Part shown: positions 53,115 through 64,000 of the stretch, in pieces
How the letters are laid out: each line of letters opens with the position of its first letter
How positions within the stretch are numbered: the stretch's first letter is position 1
Translations under genes and position numbers: made by a program
Assembly: GCA_947179155.2 (NCBI GenBank)
Contig: OX359286.1
Span: forward strand, 15,176,913 to 15,240,912
Source: Hedera helix
Taxonomy: Eukaryota > Streptophyta > Magnoliopsida > Apiales > Araliaceae
Length of the DNA stretch: 64,000 bases
Direction of reading: 5' to 3'
The notes under the pieces: model-generated
Seen by the model: the letters and a program-made list of their open reading frames with translations, nothing else
Database searches by the model: none
What the model was told of the DNA's origin: nothing

Positions 53115-53583
53115 GTCTACCCTCTCATGATAATTATTATAAAGAGAATGCTAAAGCTTGTAGACGTTAAACCAGTTACCCCAGGGCTGGGTATACTCTG
53201 GGACCATTAACATATACAAAGGTTAAAAGGGCTATTATTGAAGAGGGGTTACGAGCAAAACTATGGTTCCCTGTACCTTATTAGCACATAAGTATGTGGA
53301 GGGATGAAGACTAAAATTTAAACCCAACAAGTCGACTATCATCACCTGAGCACCAAGTAATGTACGAGCCTGAGTAGACGGAACAACATCGCTAGGATCT
53401 GGAATCTCCACGTCTACATCAATGGACTCGTCTGGATCCATGAAGATGACGTATACAAGACTCAGATAATCGAAGGGGATGTCGGGTCACATGTGAGGAT
53501 GGTGCTAACGAAGCTTGCCTACGAGGACGGATCTCGGAAGAAGCTCGATAGGTCGAGGAGTTGTTGGCACATCAAACTCCATG
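53115..53583 (-). pseudogene. Element F antisense ORF 2, N-terminal part
   Basis: The minus frame at 53441-53235 reads MDPDESIDVDVEIPDPSDVV, then STQARTLLGAQVMIVDLLGL. Upstream to 53583 there is an ATG followed by EFDVPTTPRPIELL, with a stop about 25 codons later. It joins the PMD core across solo LTR G. Acidic N-terminal tails are common in PMD proteins, but this part is not diagnostic by itself. Confidence 0.5.
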
Positions 53584-55247
53584 TTTGACTCAGAAAAATA
53601 CGATATAAATGAGGTACGTTCTATCTTTTTTTATTTTTGTGCTAATTGTCTATTACGTTATCATTTTAATAAAAAGAAAAAATGAAACACGAAAATTCGT
53701 AAGGAACCCAAAATTATAAAAGCTTCCGGTCGATCATCATGCGTTGCATCCCTACGTTTTAAATTGTTTCAAACGTCATGCATTCTTACGCATTAAATTA
53801 ATTAAATCAGTTTATACCCAAGTTCTGCAAAATTTCGGCAAAGTCTCTCTTGTAAAACGAACCATCCCCATGAATATCCACGCATGTTTAATACATCAAT
53901 AACCCAATCGCAGACAATCTCAAACACGATTAAGTGAAATCTAACATTTTAATGGTCAAAATAACTCATCCGCAGTGCATAAAACATCAAAGACATGAAA
54001 CCCACGAAATAATGCATACGAAGACTCAAAAGATGTCGATGAAATTTAAAGCAACCACTTGTAGTATATTACAACATCAAAGTAAAGAAATTTTATTCAA
54101 AAATGTGTAACAAAAACGTTATCTAATTTTGAAAATTTACATTCCGAAAATCTATTAAGAATACATTACATGCGAATATCAAGTCAAAACATTTTTATCA
54201 AATCAATGGGGCATACATTTTGTGCATACTATATTAAAACTAAAAAATAAGCATAATGTAATGAAACAAAAGAAAAAAGGATAAAAAGAGGTAATAACGC
54301 GTTACCCGTAACATGATGAACAAAACGTACAGAGTCGGATTTTGTGAAATTGAGCCCCAACAAATCAAAACCCGAAAAATACAAGTGAAAATATGGATCC
54401 ACTATAAGTGTTGATTAAAATGAAAAATCATGATAAGGCTTTTCATATAACCCCCGAGCCCAGCCACAGATGTATATGCGGCCAGGTCAAGCCACGCATC
54501 TTAATTACAGCATTTTTTAAATCCCAATGTGTCTTTCATGCATAAATAGGTATGCGTCCAAAGAAAGATCACCGATCGAATCATCAATTATTTTGAGATA
54601 GAACGTCTGAAAAAACCTTATAAAGCAGATAACAAATGACATTATGATACAAAATGAGGGAATGAGATGCAATAAAAACCTGGAAGATATCAAAATCAAC
54701 ATAACATACATAGTATAATGGTGCTTATCAAAGGGAATTTTTTTTTTTAAATCTCCTCTTAAATCTCATTGTCGATGGTACGAGATGAATTGCATAATGT
54801 TACAAGAGTTTGAAAATTTATTAGCACTTCGATTTTGAGTTTAATTAATATTATGGGTCTTAGGGTTTGATTTCATATTATAGCAGTTAGAATTTTTTTA
54901 TTATTATATAAATATTGTTTGGTAAAAAAATTATTATAAAGTGTGAAAGACACATATATGAATATATCACACAAGTCTTACTAATCACAATTTTAATAAA
55001 TTTGAGTGTAACGTGCGTTATTTATTTTTTATTATTTGTCTAATTTTTGTATAATATTATTTATTATCTGATTTTAAATCTAACACATTATTTATGGCCA
55101 TCTTTTTTGGAAATTACCTTGCCTCCGCAAACCCAAATTTGACACCATACAACCACAAACAGATTATGTACTACCCGCAACTGTATCAACCATAAATAAA
55201 CAAATACACCATTAATCAATTATTAAGAGACGAGGAAAATGCACTTC
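53584..55247. other. Unassigned region right of element F
   Basis: I see no coding sequence, LTR ends or primer site. The first 900 bp are less AT-rich and could be the 3' untranslated part or LTR of F. From about 54720 the sequence is ordinary AT-rich noncoding DNA. Confidence 0.4.
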
Positions 55248-55493
55248 AAGTACAATTTTTCAAAGTCTAGAATCATAAGGAACCTTTTAATTATTCATAG
55301 GAAAAGACTTGGATTCTCAGAAGGAAGATGATATTTTTATGTGACGCATAATGATGACACGTGTATGGTTAAGTACAATTTTTCAAAGTCTAATATCACA
55401 AGGAACCTTTTAATTATTCATAAGAAAAGACTTGCATATTTAAAAGGGGGAGGATATTTTTATATGATGCATAATGATGACATATATATGGTC
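55248..55493. repeat. Two-copy 123-bp tandem repeat
   Basis: Copy 1 starts at 55248 and copy 2 at 55371. Both begin AAGTACAATTTTTCAAAGTC and contain GGAACCTTTTAATTATTCAT and GCATAATGATGACA. They differ at roughly a tenth of positions. Confidence 0.85.
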
Positions 55494-56898
55494 CATATGG
55501 ATGATGTTATACTCATTACGTCTCACATATGACATACATTATAATGTAAAATCTAAAATTATTTATCACGAAATTCAGGACTTGTAATTGACTTTTTCAG
55601 ATCAGAAACAAAGTCTTTGTTTTTGTTTTTGTTTTTATTATCATCCGTGTTTTTAGTTGTCACCCCTTACCCTAAAAAAAGAATTCCAATTTTTTAAGGT
55701 TAATTGATATTTTAATTATTATATTAAAAGTTATTTTTTATTTTGATTATTAATTTTTTTTTGTTATAAAGACATTATTATATTTAACCTAGGACATTTA
55801 GTCTAATAGTTATCCACATTTTTTGTATATCAAGAGGGTGAAAGTTTAAACGGCAAAGTAATATGTATGAGTTTAAATTTTGTACTCAAATAGCAACAAA
55901 AAAAAATATTAATATAATCAAAAAAATATTACAAACTACTCATTACTTAACATTACTTAAAAAATTAGGATATGATTTTGTTACTATTCATATTGGCCAC
56001 GAATATTGGCCATAAATATCTGGTTCACATGATATTACACATGGCAAAATGTGTCATATCACTAATAACTAACTCACGGATCAATTTTTTTTTGCTCACA
56101 TAATATGCACGGTTAAACATCTTCATCAATTTTTTGGGTGAAATATTAAGTAATGACTAGTTTGTAATTTTTTTTTGTATAGTAATATTTTTGTAACAAA
56201 AAAAATTTCAGTAACCAAAATAAAAATCGATCCCTAGTAGAATAACCAAATCATCTATTAACTCTCCACATAACACGGTCTCACCTACCACATATTCAAG
56301 TATCTCACATGATAGCTGTTAAACGTTAGTTTATTCAGTACTTCCGTCAATATTCTAGACGGAATGTTACGTGATGATTAGTTTGCAATACTTTTATTAG
56401 TACAGTAATGTCTTTATAACAAAAAAAATAAATTGTAACCAAAATAAAAATTAACCCTAATATAATAATCAAAATATCAATCAACTCAATTCTTTTGTTA
56501 CAATTTAATAAATATTCTCAAATTTAGGTGTTAAGTTATCACGACCATTTGTTATTTTATTGATCGCATTAAAAAATTGCTCAAATTTGTATATTCTATT
56601 GATTATTTAAGAGTTTGATTGAATTTCAAGCATTTCTGGTGTGTAATAGTTATTGTTACGATTAATCCTACCTTTAGGAACGAGTTTTTTAAAATAAAAT
56701 GTATTTTAAATAAAAATGTGCAAAAAAAAATTACCCATAGAAATTCTAAATAAATTATGTGATAAAATTTCCTATAATATTTATAATACACAAACTATTG
56801 AATTTTTATATTTATTTTTTTAAAAAATAGAATATATATATATATATATATGCAACTAGCTGTTTATATCCAATGAATACAAGGGTATTAGTATTATT
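55494..56898. other. AT-rich noncoding stretch
   Basis: Only homopolymeric and AT-rich sequence is visible. Short ORFs here lack any recognisable motif. Confidence 0.5.
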
Positions 56899-57049
56899 AG
56901 GAAATTGATATTTTCACAGAATTTTTTAATATTTTCATATGAAAAGTGTTACTATAGGTCTATAACGACGGTTTTGACCGTCATTATAGATCTATAACGA
57001 CAGTTTACATGTGAAAATATCAAAAAACTCCGTAAAAATATCACTTCGC
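56899..57049. mobile_element. MITE 1, 151 bp, Mutator-like
   Basis: Terminal inverted repeats of about 65 bp begin GAAATTGATATTTTCAC on the left and, reverse-complemented, GAAGTGATATTTTTAC on the right. The centre contains ACGACGGTTTTGACCGTC. Flanks TAGTATTATT (56889-56898) and TAGTATTAAT (57050-57059) look like a 9-10 bp duplication with one mismatch. Long inverted repeats and this duplication length fit a Mutator-type MITE. Confidence 0.7.
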
Positions 57050-59912
57050 TAGTATTAATATGCTATGCTAGAAAAAGTAATGCAGACTTGTATTGGTCGA
57101 ATAAAATGATACAATCTTCTTAAAATTATCATCATAATTTTATTATCGTATCATCACTATTAAAAGTCAAATTTAATTAATTTAAGAATAAACATGAAAT
57201 AAGATATATTTTTAAAATTCATAATATAAAATTTACAAATGAGATTCTTTTGTAGAATGGAGAGAATAATATTTATAATTATATTGACTAAAATTAAATT
57301 AATTCACATTAATTTTAAATTTTATAAGTATCAATTTATATTTCTTTTTCGAGTGTGCAAATAAGTACCCTTTATATAACCCCTAGGGGGCGTGGCCTCC
57401 ACTGCCCCAGTATGGGGCTGCACCTAGCTACGATTGGGCATCTTTATGATTTGAAATCTATTATTTATTTGAATGAATTATCATTTAATATTTTTTACTT
57501 TTGTAGTTTGTTTATTTTTTATAATAAATTATAATTTTAATATATTTCAGATAGGTGCATAAACTAACAGGTATTCATCTTCCATGCAAGGAAACAAACA
57601 TAAGTTATATATAATTATAATTTTTAGTACCTTATTATATATAATTATTAGATATAATTTTTTAGTACCTTATTATATATAATTATTGATTTTATATTGC
57701 AGTTGAAATGGACACTTAAGTCATTTATAATATTTTATTAAAAAAATTTAAAAATCACATAAAATGTCACCAGTTGATTAGGTTTCAATGTTTTTTTGTA
57801 ATTTTTATGGCTTGCTTGAGATATATATTATGCAAACAGTAAAGTGCATACGATAATTCTAATTTTTATAAGACTAATGAGACACTTAAAATATCAAATA
57901 ATTACAAATTTTGATTTAGTGGATGTTACTTTCATAACTCATTGGATAAAATCCTTTTACTAGTTTTCTTAAATCACAAACCATATTTCTAATAAATTCT
58001 TGATTGCAATATTATGAGACAATAGATCTGAATAAAAAATTATCTATAAATTTCCCTTATTGGAGAGAGAGTGTCTAGAGAGAGATAGGAAAGAGGAGAG
58101 AGAAAAGAAAGTAGTGAGACGTTTGCTTATCTTCTTCTCTTTTTTTTTTTGTCAAGAAGTGTAACTATGTGCTCCCTAATAAACTTATTATTTAATATGA
58201 ATAAAAATATTAATAACAATTATAATAATTATTATTATGATTATATAACCCCCCCCCCCCCCCCCCCCTACTTTTGCAAAATGTATCCAATACCAATTGA
58301 TTTTCAATATAAACACCTCCTTATATAAATTAGGGATAATTCCTTAATTAGTATCCAAACAATACCTATTTTTCATGTTTAGTCTATTTTAATTATTATT
58401 TACATGTATTTTGGCCTTAAACTTTAGAATTTCTGCAATATCAGTCTAACTTCACAAAAATGAGCATAAAAGGGGAATAAACTAAAAAATAATTATACTT
58501 TGAGGTTAAAACTTGAAAAACAACTATAATTTAGAACTAATCGTGAAAACTACTTACATTTGACTGATTAATATGACAAACAACTATAGTTTGAGTATGA
58601 AATGCGTTTAAAAAGTTAGTTAAGGAACTTAACATGACAAAAAACTATAGTTAAGGGACTTAGCATGAAAAACACCTACACTTATCCCTTGAAACTATAA
58701 TGCGATGGGATCAAAATAAAATTCATAAATTTTAAAAAAATATTGCGTAATTTTGTCCAGAAAATTAATATTTTTACAATAAAATTTGATAATTACACAA
58801 GACTCTCCTCATATGAATAATAAATGAAATATATATTTATGTGAATAAAATTTTGTGAAAATATCAAATATTTCTTGTAGAAATAGTAATTCCCTTTTGT
58901 CAATTATATCATACTGAGTGAAATATATAATAAGAAAAGAAAAGAAAATATTGTTTTCACCATGAAAAAGTCTGATGGAAATTTGGTATCATTTTACAAA
59001 AATGAAAGGGAGTCCAAAATTATTTTCTCTATTCTCTACTATTTTCAATCTTTACCTACCCCGTCCTCTATTGCGTTGACTGGTCAGTTGCCGGAAGGGT
59101 TAACTAAACGCGTAAATGAAGCGCGGGCAGCCCACTATTTTAAGTTTTTAACCAGCTGAAATTAGTTGGAAGAATTATCATATGACTTGGACTTTTGGTA
59201 ATGGGCATCTATTTTTCTCGATGTTCTTGGTTGGATTAGGCAATGATATGGACATCATACTTTTGCGTATGTGGAATGGTCTTTTAAATTTTAAGCGTGT
59301 TAAATTCTCACATACATATATATAAAGGACAAGAATTCCTTCTTTATTCTTACAAGTTTGGGTTTTTTACAATTTTGTCATTCTTCAAATTTTTTTATTT
59401 TTTATTTTATCTCCAAAAATTAAAATATAAACACCTCCTTCTAAATATAAACACCTCCTTTCTAAATTTTAAGCATGTTAAATTCTCACATACATATCCC
59501 GTTTTATAAAGTGAGAGTAATAAAAATAACCTCAATCTTGAGATTGTATATAAAATAAAATAAAAATCTTTTTTTGCAATTTTGTTGGTCTTCAATTTTT
59601 TTTTATCTCTAAAAATGAATAAAAGTTTCATTATATTTTTTACGATAATTATACACGCAACGCGTGTGTCACAAAAATTAATATACTATTAATTCTCGTG
59701 ATATACATTATGTGTGCAATTGTTGTAAGAATATAAATAAAAATTTAATCAAATTTAAAGGATAGAATTAGAAGATTCAAGAAAAAAAAACGAAACTATA
59801 ATATAATATAAACAAACTTGCATGGGGCAAAAAAGGAAATAATATTTTGTGACACAACCTAGTAGTTGATGTCAATTCTTTACTCGCCCGTTATATAATT
59901 GGCTTCAAATTC
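57050..59912. other. AT-rich noncoding stretch with simple repeats
   Basis: There is no supported gene. Noteworthy items are a GC-rich island at 57384-57445 of unknown origin, a GA-rich stretch at 58062-58120, a run of 20 C at 58249-58268, and a direct repeat of a TAAATTTTAAGC-TGTTAAATTCTC segment at about 59284 and 59463. Confidence 0.5.
58249..58268. repeat. C20 homopolymer
   Basis: Twenty consecutive C residues lie in an otherwise AT-rich context. The length may be uncertain because homopolymers are prone to sequencing error. Confidence 0.9.
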
Positions 59913-60098
59913 TCTGTAACAAATAAAAAATTATATTTCTGTTACGAGACCTATAGTAATGATTTTTAGGGTCTATGACGATAGTTTGTCCCATCGTCAT
60001 AGAGTAGGGATACAGCAACGGGACAAACCGTCGTCATAGATCCTAAAAAATATCGCTATAAATCTCGCAACAGAGATACATAAAAATTTTGTTACAGA
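59913..60098. mobile_element. MITE 2, about 186 bp, long inverted repeats
   Basis: Inverted arms of about 85 bp start CTGTAACAAA on both ends. The inner part TTTTTAGG-TCTATGACGA-TTTGTCCC is matched closely on the other arm. No clear target duplication was found. The centre resembles the ACGACGGTTT theme of MITE 1, so the two may be distantly related. Confidence 0.7.
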
Positions 60099-61987
60099 TG
60101 ATTTGGTCCCTATATAATCTTCTTAATTACTCCTTAGATAATTTATCAAAATCACTTCAAATCTGAACTAATTATGATATTTACCTAACAATTTAATTGT
60201 ATGAATAAAAAAAAATATAAAAATATGTAAACATTTATATAATTTAAGGTTGTGAAGAACCGTTAGAATGGTGCAAAATAAGTATACTTTTGATCACTCA
60301 AATTTGATTATATTTTATTATTAAAAAAGTGATTGGTGCGTATCACTATATTATATAAATGTATTCATGTTTTTGCATGTTATTTTTTTTCTTTTTCTTT
60401 TTCTTTTCATATAATAAAATTTATTTTTTTTTATCTGTCATTCATAAATTTAGAGAAGCATTAATATTGATTATTTCAAAGTCATCATATTTTATATCGT
60501 TTATTGCAAGATTAGATGGAGACATAATTTAAAAAGTAATCTCTACTATATCAGCAAAGTGTTGTGGAAGGAGACTTGATTATTTTTTAATATGCAACAG
60601 TGTGTTGCATACTGATGCAACATTTTGTTGCGGGAGGCTTGGTATGTTTTTAAATCGTGGTGGCTCTCAAATGTGCTATGAATCGGGCTTGATCCATACC
60701 ACACTGGCTGTAGAAGTTTAAACGCCAATGAAATATTGTATCATTTATTACGAGATTTAACGATCATAATTTAAAAACTTCTCTCTCTCAAGAGTTAATT
60801 ATTTTTTAATAATTTGCTCATATCGCAACAAGATGGTGTTCCAGATGAAAGTTTTATTTTCAAATAACTTGTTGGAAGTACACTTAGTTACCAAAACAGT
60901 GTTGTGGATGCAAAAACATTGTGTTAGAATGATTTCATGTGTTTTCAAATCATGGTCAGATATTGAATGAACAATGCAAGAATGAACATACACTCTCTTT
61001 GTACATATATAGCAGACACATGAACATACACTCTCTTTGTTCTAAATATTTTTTAACAAAGATTCTAAAGACCAAAATATATTAAAATTATAATATGTCA
61101 TAAAAGATAAAAATATTACAACAAAAGTAATTCGAAGGATGATTCTTACGCACAAATAACAAGATAATTAGAAAAAGTACCAATTACTCATAGAAACAAC
61201 TAGTGAACAACTTTTCGAGGACAGTTAAATTTCAAAAATAATAATTAAATAAATAGATGAGCAATTTTTTAACATGAATAACAGAGTTACAAATTAGCTT
61301 GATAATCTCACATGCAAATCTGAAATCTATCATCATTAATTTGAACAATATCATAAAATTTAAAAATAATCTCATAGGCAAGAAACTTCCATGTAATTAT
61401 TACATTAGTTGTTTAAAACTTCAAATACAAGGATGACATAAATTTGAGAGACATTTGAAATTTCAAATTTGAAACTCCTAACATAATTCAAATATGAACG
61501 AGATCAGCTAGAATAGACGCTTTAACTTGGTTATTTAAATATTGATTATTTAAAGAAGTAAATTCATATTTTAACTCGGTACTTCGTAAACTATACATCA
61601 AACTTGAATAGAATATATATTATTAAGACAAAGATCATATACTATTGTATATATTATTAAGCCTCGAGTCAGGGCAGCAATCAAGAGCCAGCAAATTCCT
61701 TGACATTATCTTGGGGTCAAGTCAACAAATACAAATATATGAAGCTTCTACGTTCCATACCATCCTATCCATTTCACCTCTTATTCTTTTTTTATTGTAG
61801 TGGGCCCCTCTCCCCTTGAAATCAATCTACTAGTAGTTTTCTAACTTATTAGTTTGACTAATTCGAGCGGCATTCTCTCTCTCCATCCCAATCTCATTTC
61901 TCATTTAGTATCAATCGTAGCAACAATAAAACTAATCGATATATCATATAAATTTAAAAAATACTTGTATTTCAAAAATAATAATTA
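60099..61987. other. AT-rich noncoding stretch
   Basis: No gene is supported. A 20-bp sequence ATGAACATACACTCTCTTTG occurs twice, about 36 bp apart, near 60983 and 61020. Two weakly similar stretches at about 60500-60720 and 60750-60970 may be an old duplication. Confidence 0.45.
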
Positions 61988-63622
61988 TGGGATATTAATA
62001 GGGTTAAATTATATAATATTTTTATTTCTTAATACTTAGTTTTTATATTTATTTTATGCTTAAATGTTTAATTATTTAGCTCATTTTGATTTTAATAGGT
62101 TTTATAGGGTTTTAGTTAATTTATGTTAATTTAGGTAATTTTATAGTATTTTTATATTTCTTTTTATTTATGTGTTTTTATTTATTTTTAGTATTTTAGG
62201 TGTTTTATTAATCATTATGCATTTTAATTATTTTTAGTATTTTTATATTATTTTTATTTATTTTATATTTTACTTTGTAGGAAAAATAAGCTTGGGGGGC
62301 AAATCTATAAATTCAGCAAAGACCGGTGGCAATTCTGTAAATTCCAAAAAAGTTGGCGCGCGCGCAATGCGCGTGGATGGAGTGGCCGAGCAGCTGAAAC
62401 GACGCCGTTTCATCAGAGCTTCCGCGCAATGTGCGCGGTATGCAGAACAGCAGCAAGAAAGCAAACGAAACGACGTCGTTTAGGCATCAGGTGCCGCGCA
62501 ATGCGCGGCTGGCGCGCGTTGATCGGGTCAAGGGAGCGAATTGTGTGTTTGGCAAGCGCGAAAATTGCAGAAACGGGATTATTTCGCGAATTTTGCATTA
62601 ATTTAATTCCAAATTGGATTTTAATTCCAATTAGGGTTAGGATAATGATTATTTTATTTTTCTTTTACTTTTATTTGTATTTTAAATTCTATTAGGGTTT
62701 GAAAATAATAAATCCTACTAGGGTTAGGAGGATTTTGGAGCCTATAAATAGAGGGCTTGACACACAATGTAAGATACAACTTTTCTAATAAGAAAAAATT
62801 CTCTCTTCTATTATTTAGTGTTCTTTACAATTATGAGTAGCTAAATTATTTTTCTTGGTTTAAGTGATTGAAACCATCAAGATTTATACACTGTGAGATC
62901 TAATTTATTTTAATTGTTCAATTTATATTTTGAGTATTGGATATTTTTCTGTGTTTAATTTTATGATTAATTCGTTTAATTGCTAGGATGCATACTAGTT
63001 TATTATTCATTGAAATCTACTGCTAAATTAAATATCAAATCCGTAATTGTTTAGTCACTTTAATTTATGAAGCAACTAAGTTTAATAATTGTTTTGCAAA
63101 TCAAAAGATTATTTTATCTTAGGAAGAATATTCATCTAAATTAAATGCAGACGCTTGGATTGTGTTGTTTAGTTCAACGATCTTTTTATTTCTTTATGCT
63201 ACTACTAGGTTAAATCTTTAGCGCTTGTCTGAGATTATTTAGTAGTAAGGGTTATTTTGATTGCTTGTTTCTGCTTAACTAAAATTAAGGAGAGATAGGA
63301 AAATTATTCGAATGGGAGTAATTATTACACGTTGAATATTTAAAATATGAATTGAGTTATTCTTGTATCAGTAATCAGTTGTAAATTCTTGATCGTGGAT
63401 GTTAACTTAAACTAAGGCTTTTTCTTCTCATTTATTTCGTTAAATTATTTGTATATTTATTTAGTTTGATTTAAATTATTTATTTAAAAAAAACCCCAAT
63501 TTTAGTTTACAAAACATAAAATTAAATAATCATTCTTTGTGGGATCGACTTTTGCTTACACTACTACATTAATATTTTTCAAAAGTAAGATTTTATTTTT
63601 GGGTGTTTGTGACATCACACCA
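61988..63622 (+). repeat. 5' LTR of element I
   Basis: The LTR is about 1.64 kb, with both ends approximate. It contains the palindrome array at 62363-62505, TATA box CTATAAATAG at 62742-62751, and GTGGGATCGAC at 63540, about 80 bp before the LTR end as in the other families. The 3' end lies between GACATCA (63617) and CACACCA (63622). Confidence 0.7.
62363..62751 (+). promoter_or_regulatory. Alternating palindrome array and TATA box of LTR I
   Basis: CGCAATGCG-type dyads are centred at about 62367, 62429 and 62501. AAACGACGCCGTTT/AAACGACGTCGTTT dyads are centred at about 62403 and 62474. The TATA box follows 237 bp downstream. GCAATTCTGTAAATT-type units lie directly upstream (62290-62350). 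Confidence 0.75.
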
Positions 63623-63627
63623 AATTT

Positions 63628-63645
63628 TGGAGCCGTTGCCGGGGA
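63628..63645 (+). promoter_or_regulatory. Primer binding site of element I
   Basis: TGGAGCCGTTGCCGGGGA is one base from the B primer site and lies 5-10 bases after the proposed LTR end. Confidence 0.85.
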
Positions 63646-63767
63646 ATGATTTTAATTTAATTTTGTGCTTTTGTAAATATTTATTTAATTTAGTAATTAT
63701 TCTTAGTTTTTTTTATTTTTCTAGTTTTCATATGTTATTTGAGTTGTGAAGGTTAAAGATGGAAATC

Positions 63768-64000
63768 ATGGCTAGAAATCGAACTTTGAAAGAGCTTGCG
63801 GCCCCTGATTTGAATCAACAACCTTTAAGCATAACTTTTTCAAATTTAGATGCTAACACCCCATTTGAATTAAAATATGGTCTAATCCATTTATTGCCAA
63901 ATTTTCATGGCCTTGTAGGTGAAGATCCTCACAAATATTTAAAGTAATTCCATATGGTGTGCACAAGTCTGAAACCTTCTAGAGTGATTGAAGAGCAAAT
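63768..64000 (+). pseudogene. gag: Element I Gag N-terminus with nonsense codon
   Basis: The frame MARNRTLKELAAPDLNQQPL, then FELKYGLIHLLPNFHGLVGE and DPHKYLK, is the conserved start of plant gypsy Gag. A TAA at 63945-63947 follows LK, where relatives have a glutamate codon. The frame then continues FHMVCTSLKPSRVIEEQ to the window end. An upstream in-frame ATG at 63759 would add three residues (MEI). I choose 63768 because MARNRTL is the usual start of the family. The capsid-like core would follow outside the window. Confidence 0.85.

Larger units (their letters stand above)
11760..53583 (+). mobile_element. Element F: degraded Tat-lineage gypsy element, host of H, D3 and G
   Basis: This is a plus-strand pol remnant with a second RNase H domain (aRNH), which marks the Tat/Ogre/Retand lineage. 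It is followed by two antisense ORF remnants, an arrangement reported for Tat elements such as maize Grande. Its own sequence occupies 11760-19077, 45854-47333, 50754-51077 and 53115-53583; the rest is later insertions. The gag and 5' LTR are off the left side or lost. I could not locate the 3' LTR, so the right end is the end of recognisable antisense coding, not the true end. Stops are everywhere, so F is the oldest layer here. Confidence 0.7.
61988..64000 (+). mobile_element. Element I: 5' LTR and gag start of a gypsy-type element
   Basis: The LTR starts at about 61988 by similarity to LTR A, and the primer site is at 63628. A Gag frame begins at 63768 and the window ends inside it. The stretch ATTTTTAGTATTTTTATATT...TGTAGGAAAA is common to LTRs A and I, so they are related families in opposite orientation. 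The 5' flank and target duplication could not be fixed. Confidence 0.8.

Noticed and set aside
55341..55532. ORF with MDDVILI resembling a copia RT catalytic box
   Set aside because: Most of the ORF is the 123-bp tandem repeat, and no other RT motif occurs nearby in any frame.
57384..57445. GC-rich GGGGGCGTGGCC segment as a SINE or tRNA-derived promoter
   Set aside because: The A box following GTGGCC is wrong, no B box or poly-A tail is found, and no clover-leaf can be drawn.
59085..59110. TTGACTGGTCA as W-box promoter of a gene near 58962-59159
   Set aside because: The 65-aa ORF has no recognisable domain and no gene follows within several kb. Isolated W-boxes are common by chance.
60500..60990. 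Possible tandem duplication of about 250 bp
   Set aside because: Only scattered similarity (GTGTTG, CATAATTTAAAAA, TTATTTTTTAAT) that AT-rich sequence can give by chance. Alignment would be needed.

Overview
This window is plant nuclear DNA, from a dicot as far as I can judge. It is made almost entirely of LTR retrotransposons inserted into one another. I found no host protein gene, no tRNA or rRNA gene and no bacterial-type feature. The plant assignment rests on plant-type Ty3/gypsy Gag, protease, RT and integrase remnants, a Ty1/copia element with a Met-tRNA-type primer site, Asp-tRNA-type primer sites, plant-mobile-domain ORFs, MITEs and an AT-rich background. The letters A-I below are my own labels.

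Layout. Element A (minus strand, 3' end off the left edge) fills 1-8215, with a decayed gag-protease and a 5' LTR split by D1. D1 (2799-6769, target duplication ATTAC) is a deletion derivative of a gypsy element with a 3.5-kb LTR. Element E (8216-11759) is the 3' part of another gypsy element, ending in its 3' LTR. Element F (from about 11760) is an old Tat-lineage gypsy element. Its degraded protease-RT-RNaseH-aRNH-integrase (11911-16970) is followed on the opposite strand by two antisense ORF remnants: a DUF7745-like one and a plant mobile domain (PMD) one. These antisense ORFs are split by three insertions: copia element H (19078-45853, GTCTC), solo LTR D3 (47334-50753, GCTCT) and solo LTR G (51078-53114, GTCTA). 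H itself received B (20835-29032), C (32173-37769, TATAC) and solo LTR D2 (41556-44960, CTTTC). The stretch 53584-61987 is AT-rich with two MITE-like inverted repeats and a short tandem repeat. Element I (61988 to the right edge) supplies a 5' LTR, a primer site and the start of a broken gag.

Young elements. B and C have LTR pairs differing by only about 0.5-0.6% by eye, so they moved recently. They are non-autonomous: neither has RT or integrase, and both encode only a Gag fragment that starts after the capsid-like core.

Most interesting signals. (1) GC-rich palindromes occur in pairs 32 bp (about three helical turns) apart in B, with similar geometry and different sequences in E and C. They lie just upstream of the TATA box in these LTRs. 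(2) Unrelated LTR families (D and I) share an alternating array of two palindrome types (CGCAATGCG-like and AAACGACGTCGTTT-like), often next to a repeated AATTAC-GAAATTGCCCC module. (3) A stem-loop in the 3' noncoding part of B (one copy) and C (four copies) has compensatory base changes in both stems, which points to a selected RNA structure. Several other short structured boxes are shared by these elements between gag and the polypurine tract.
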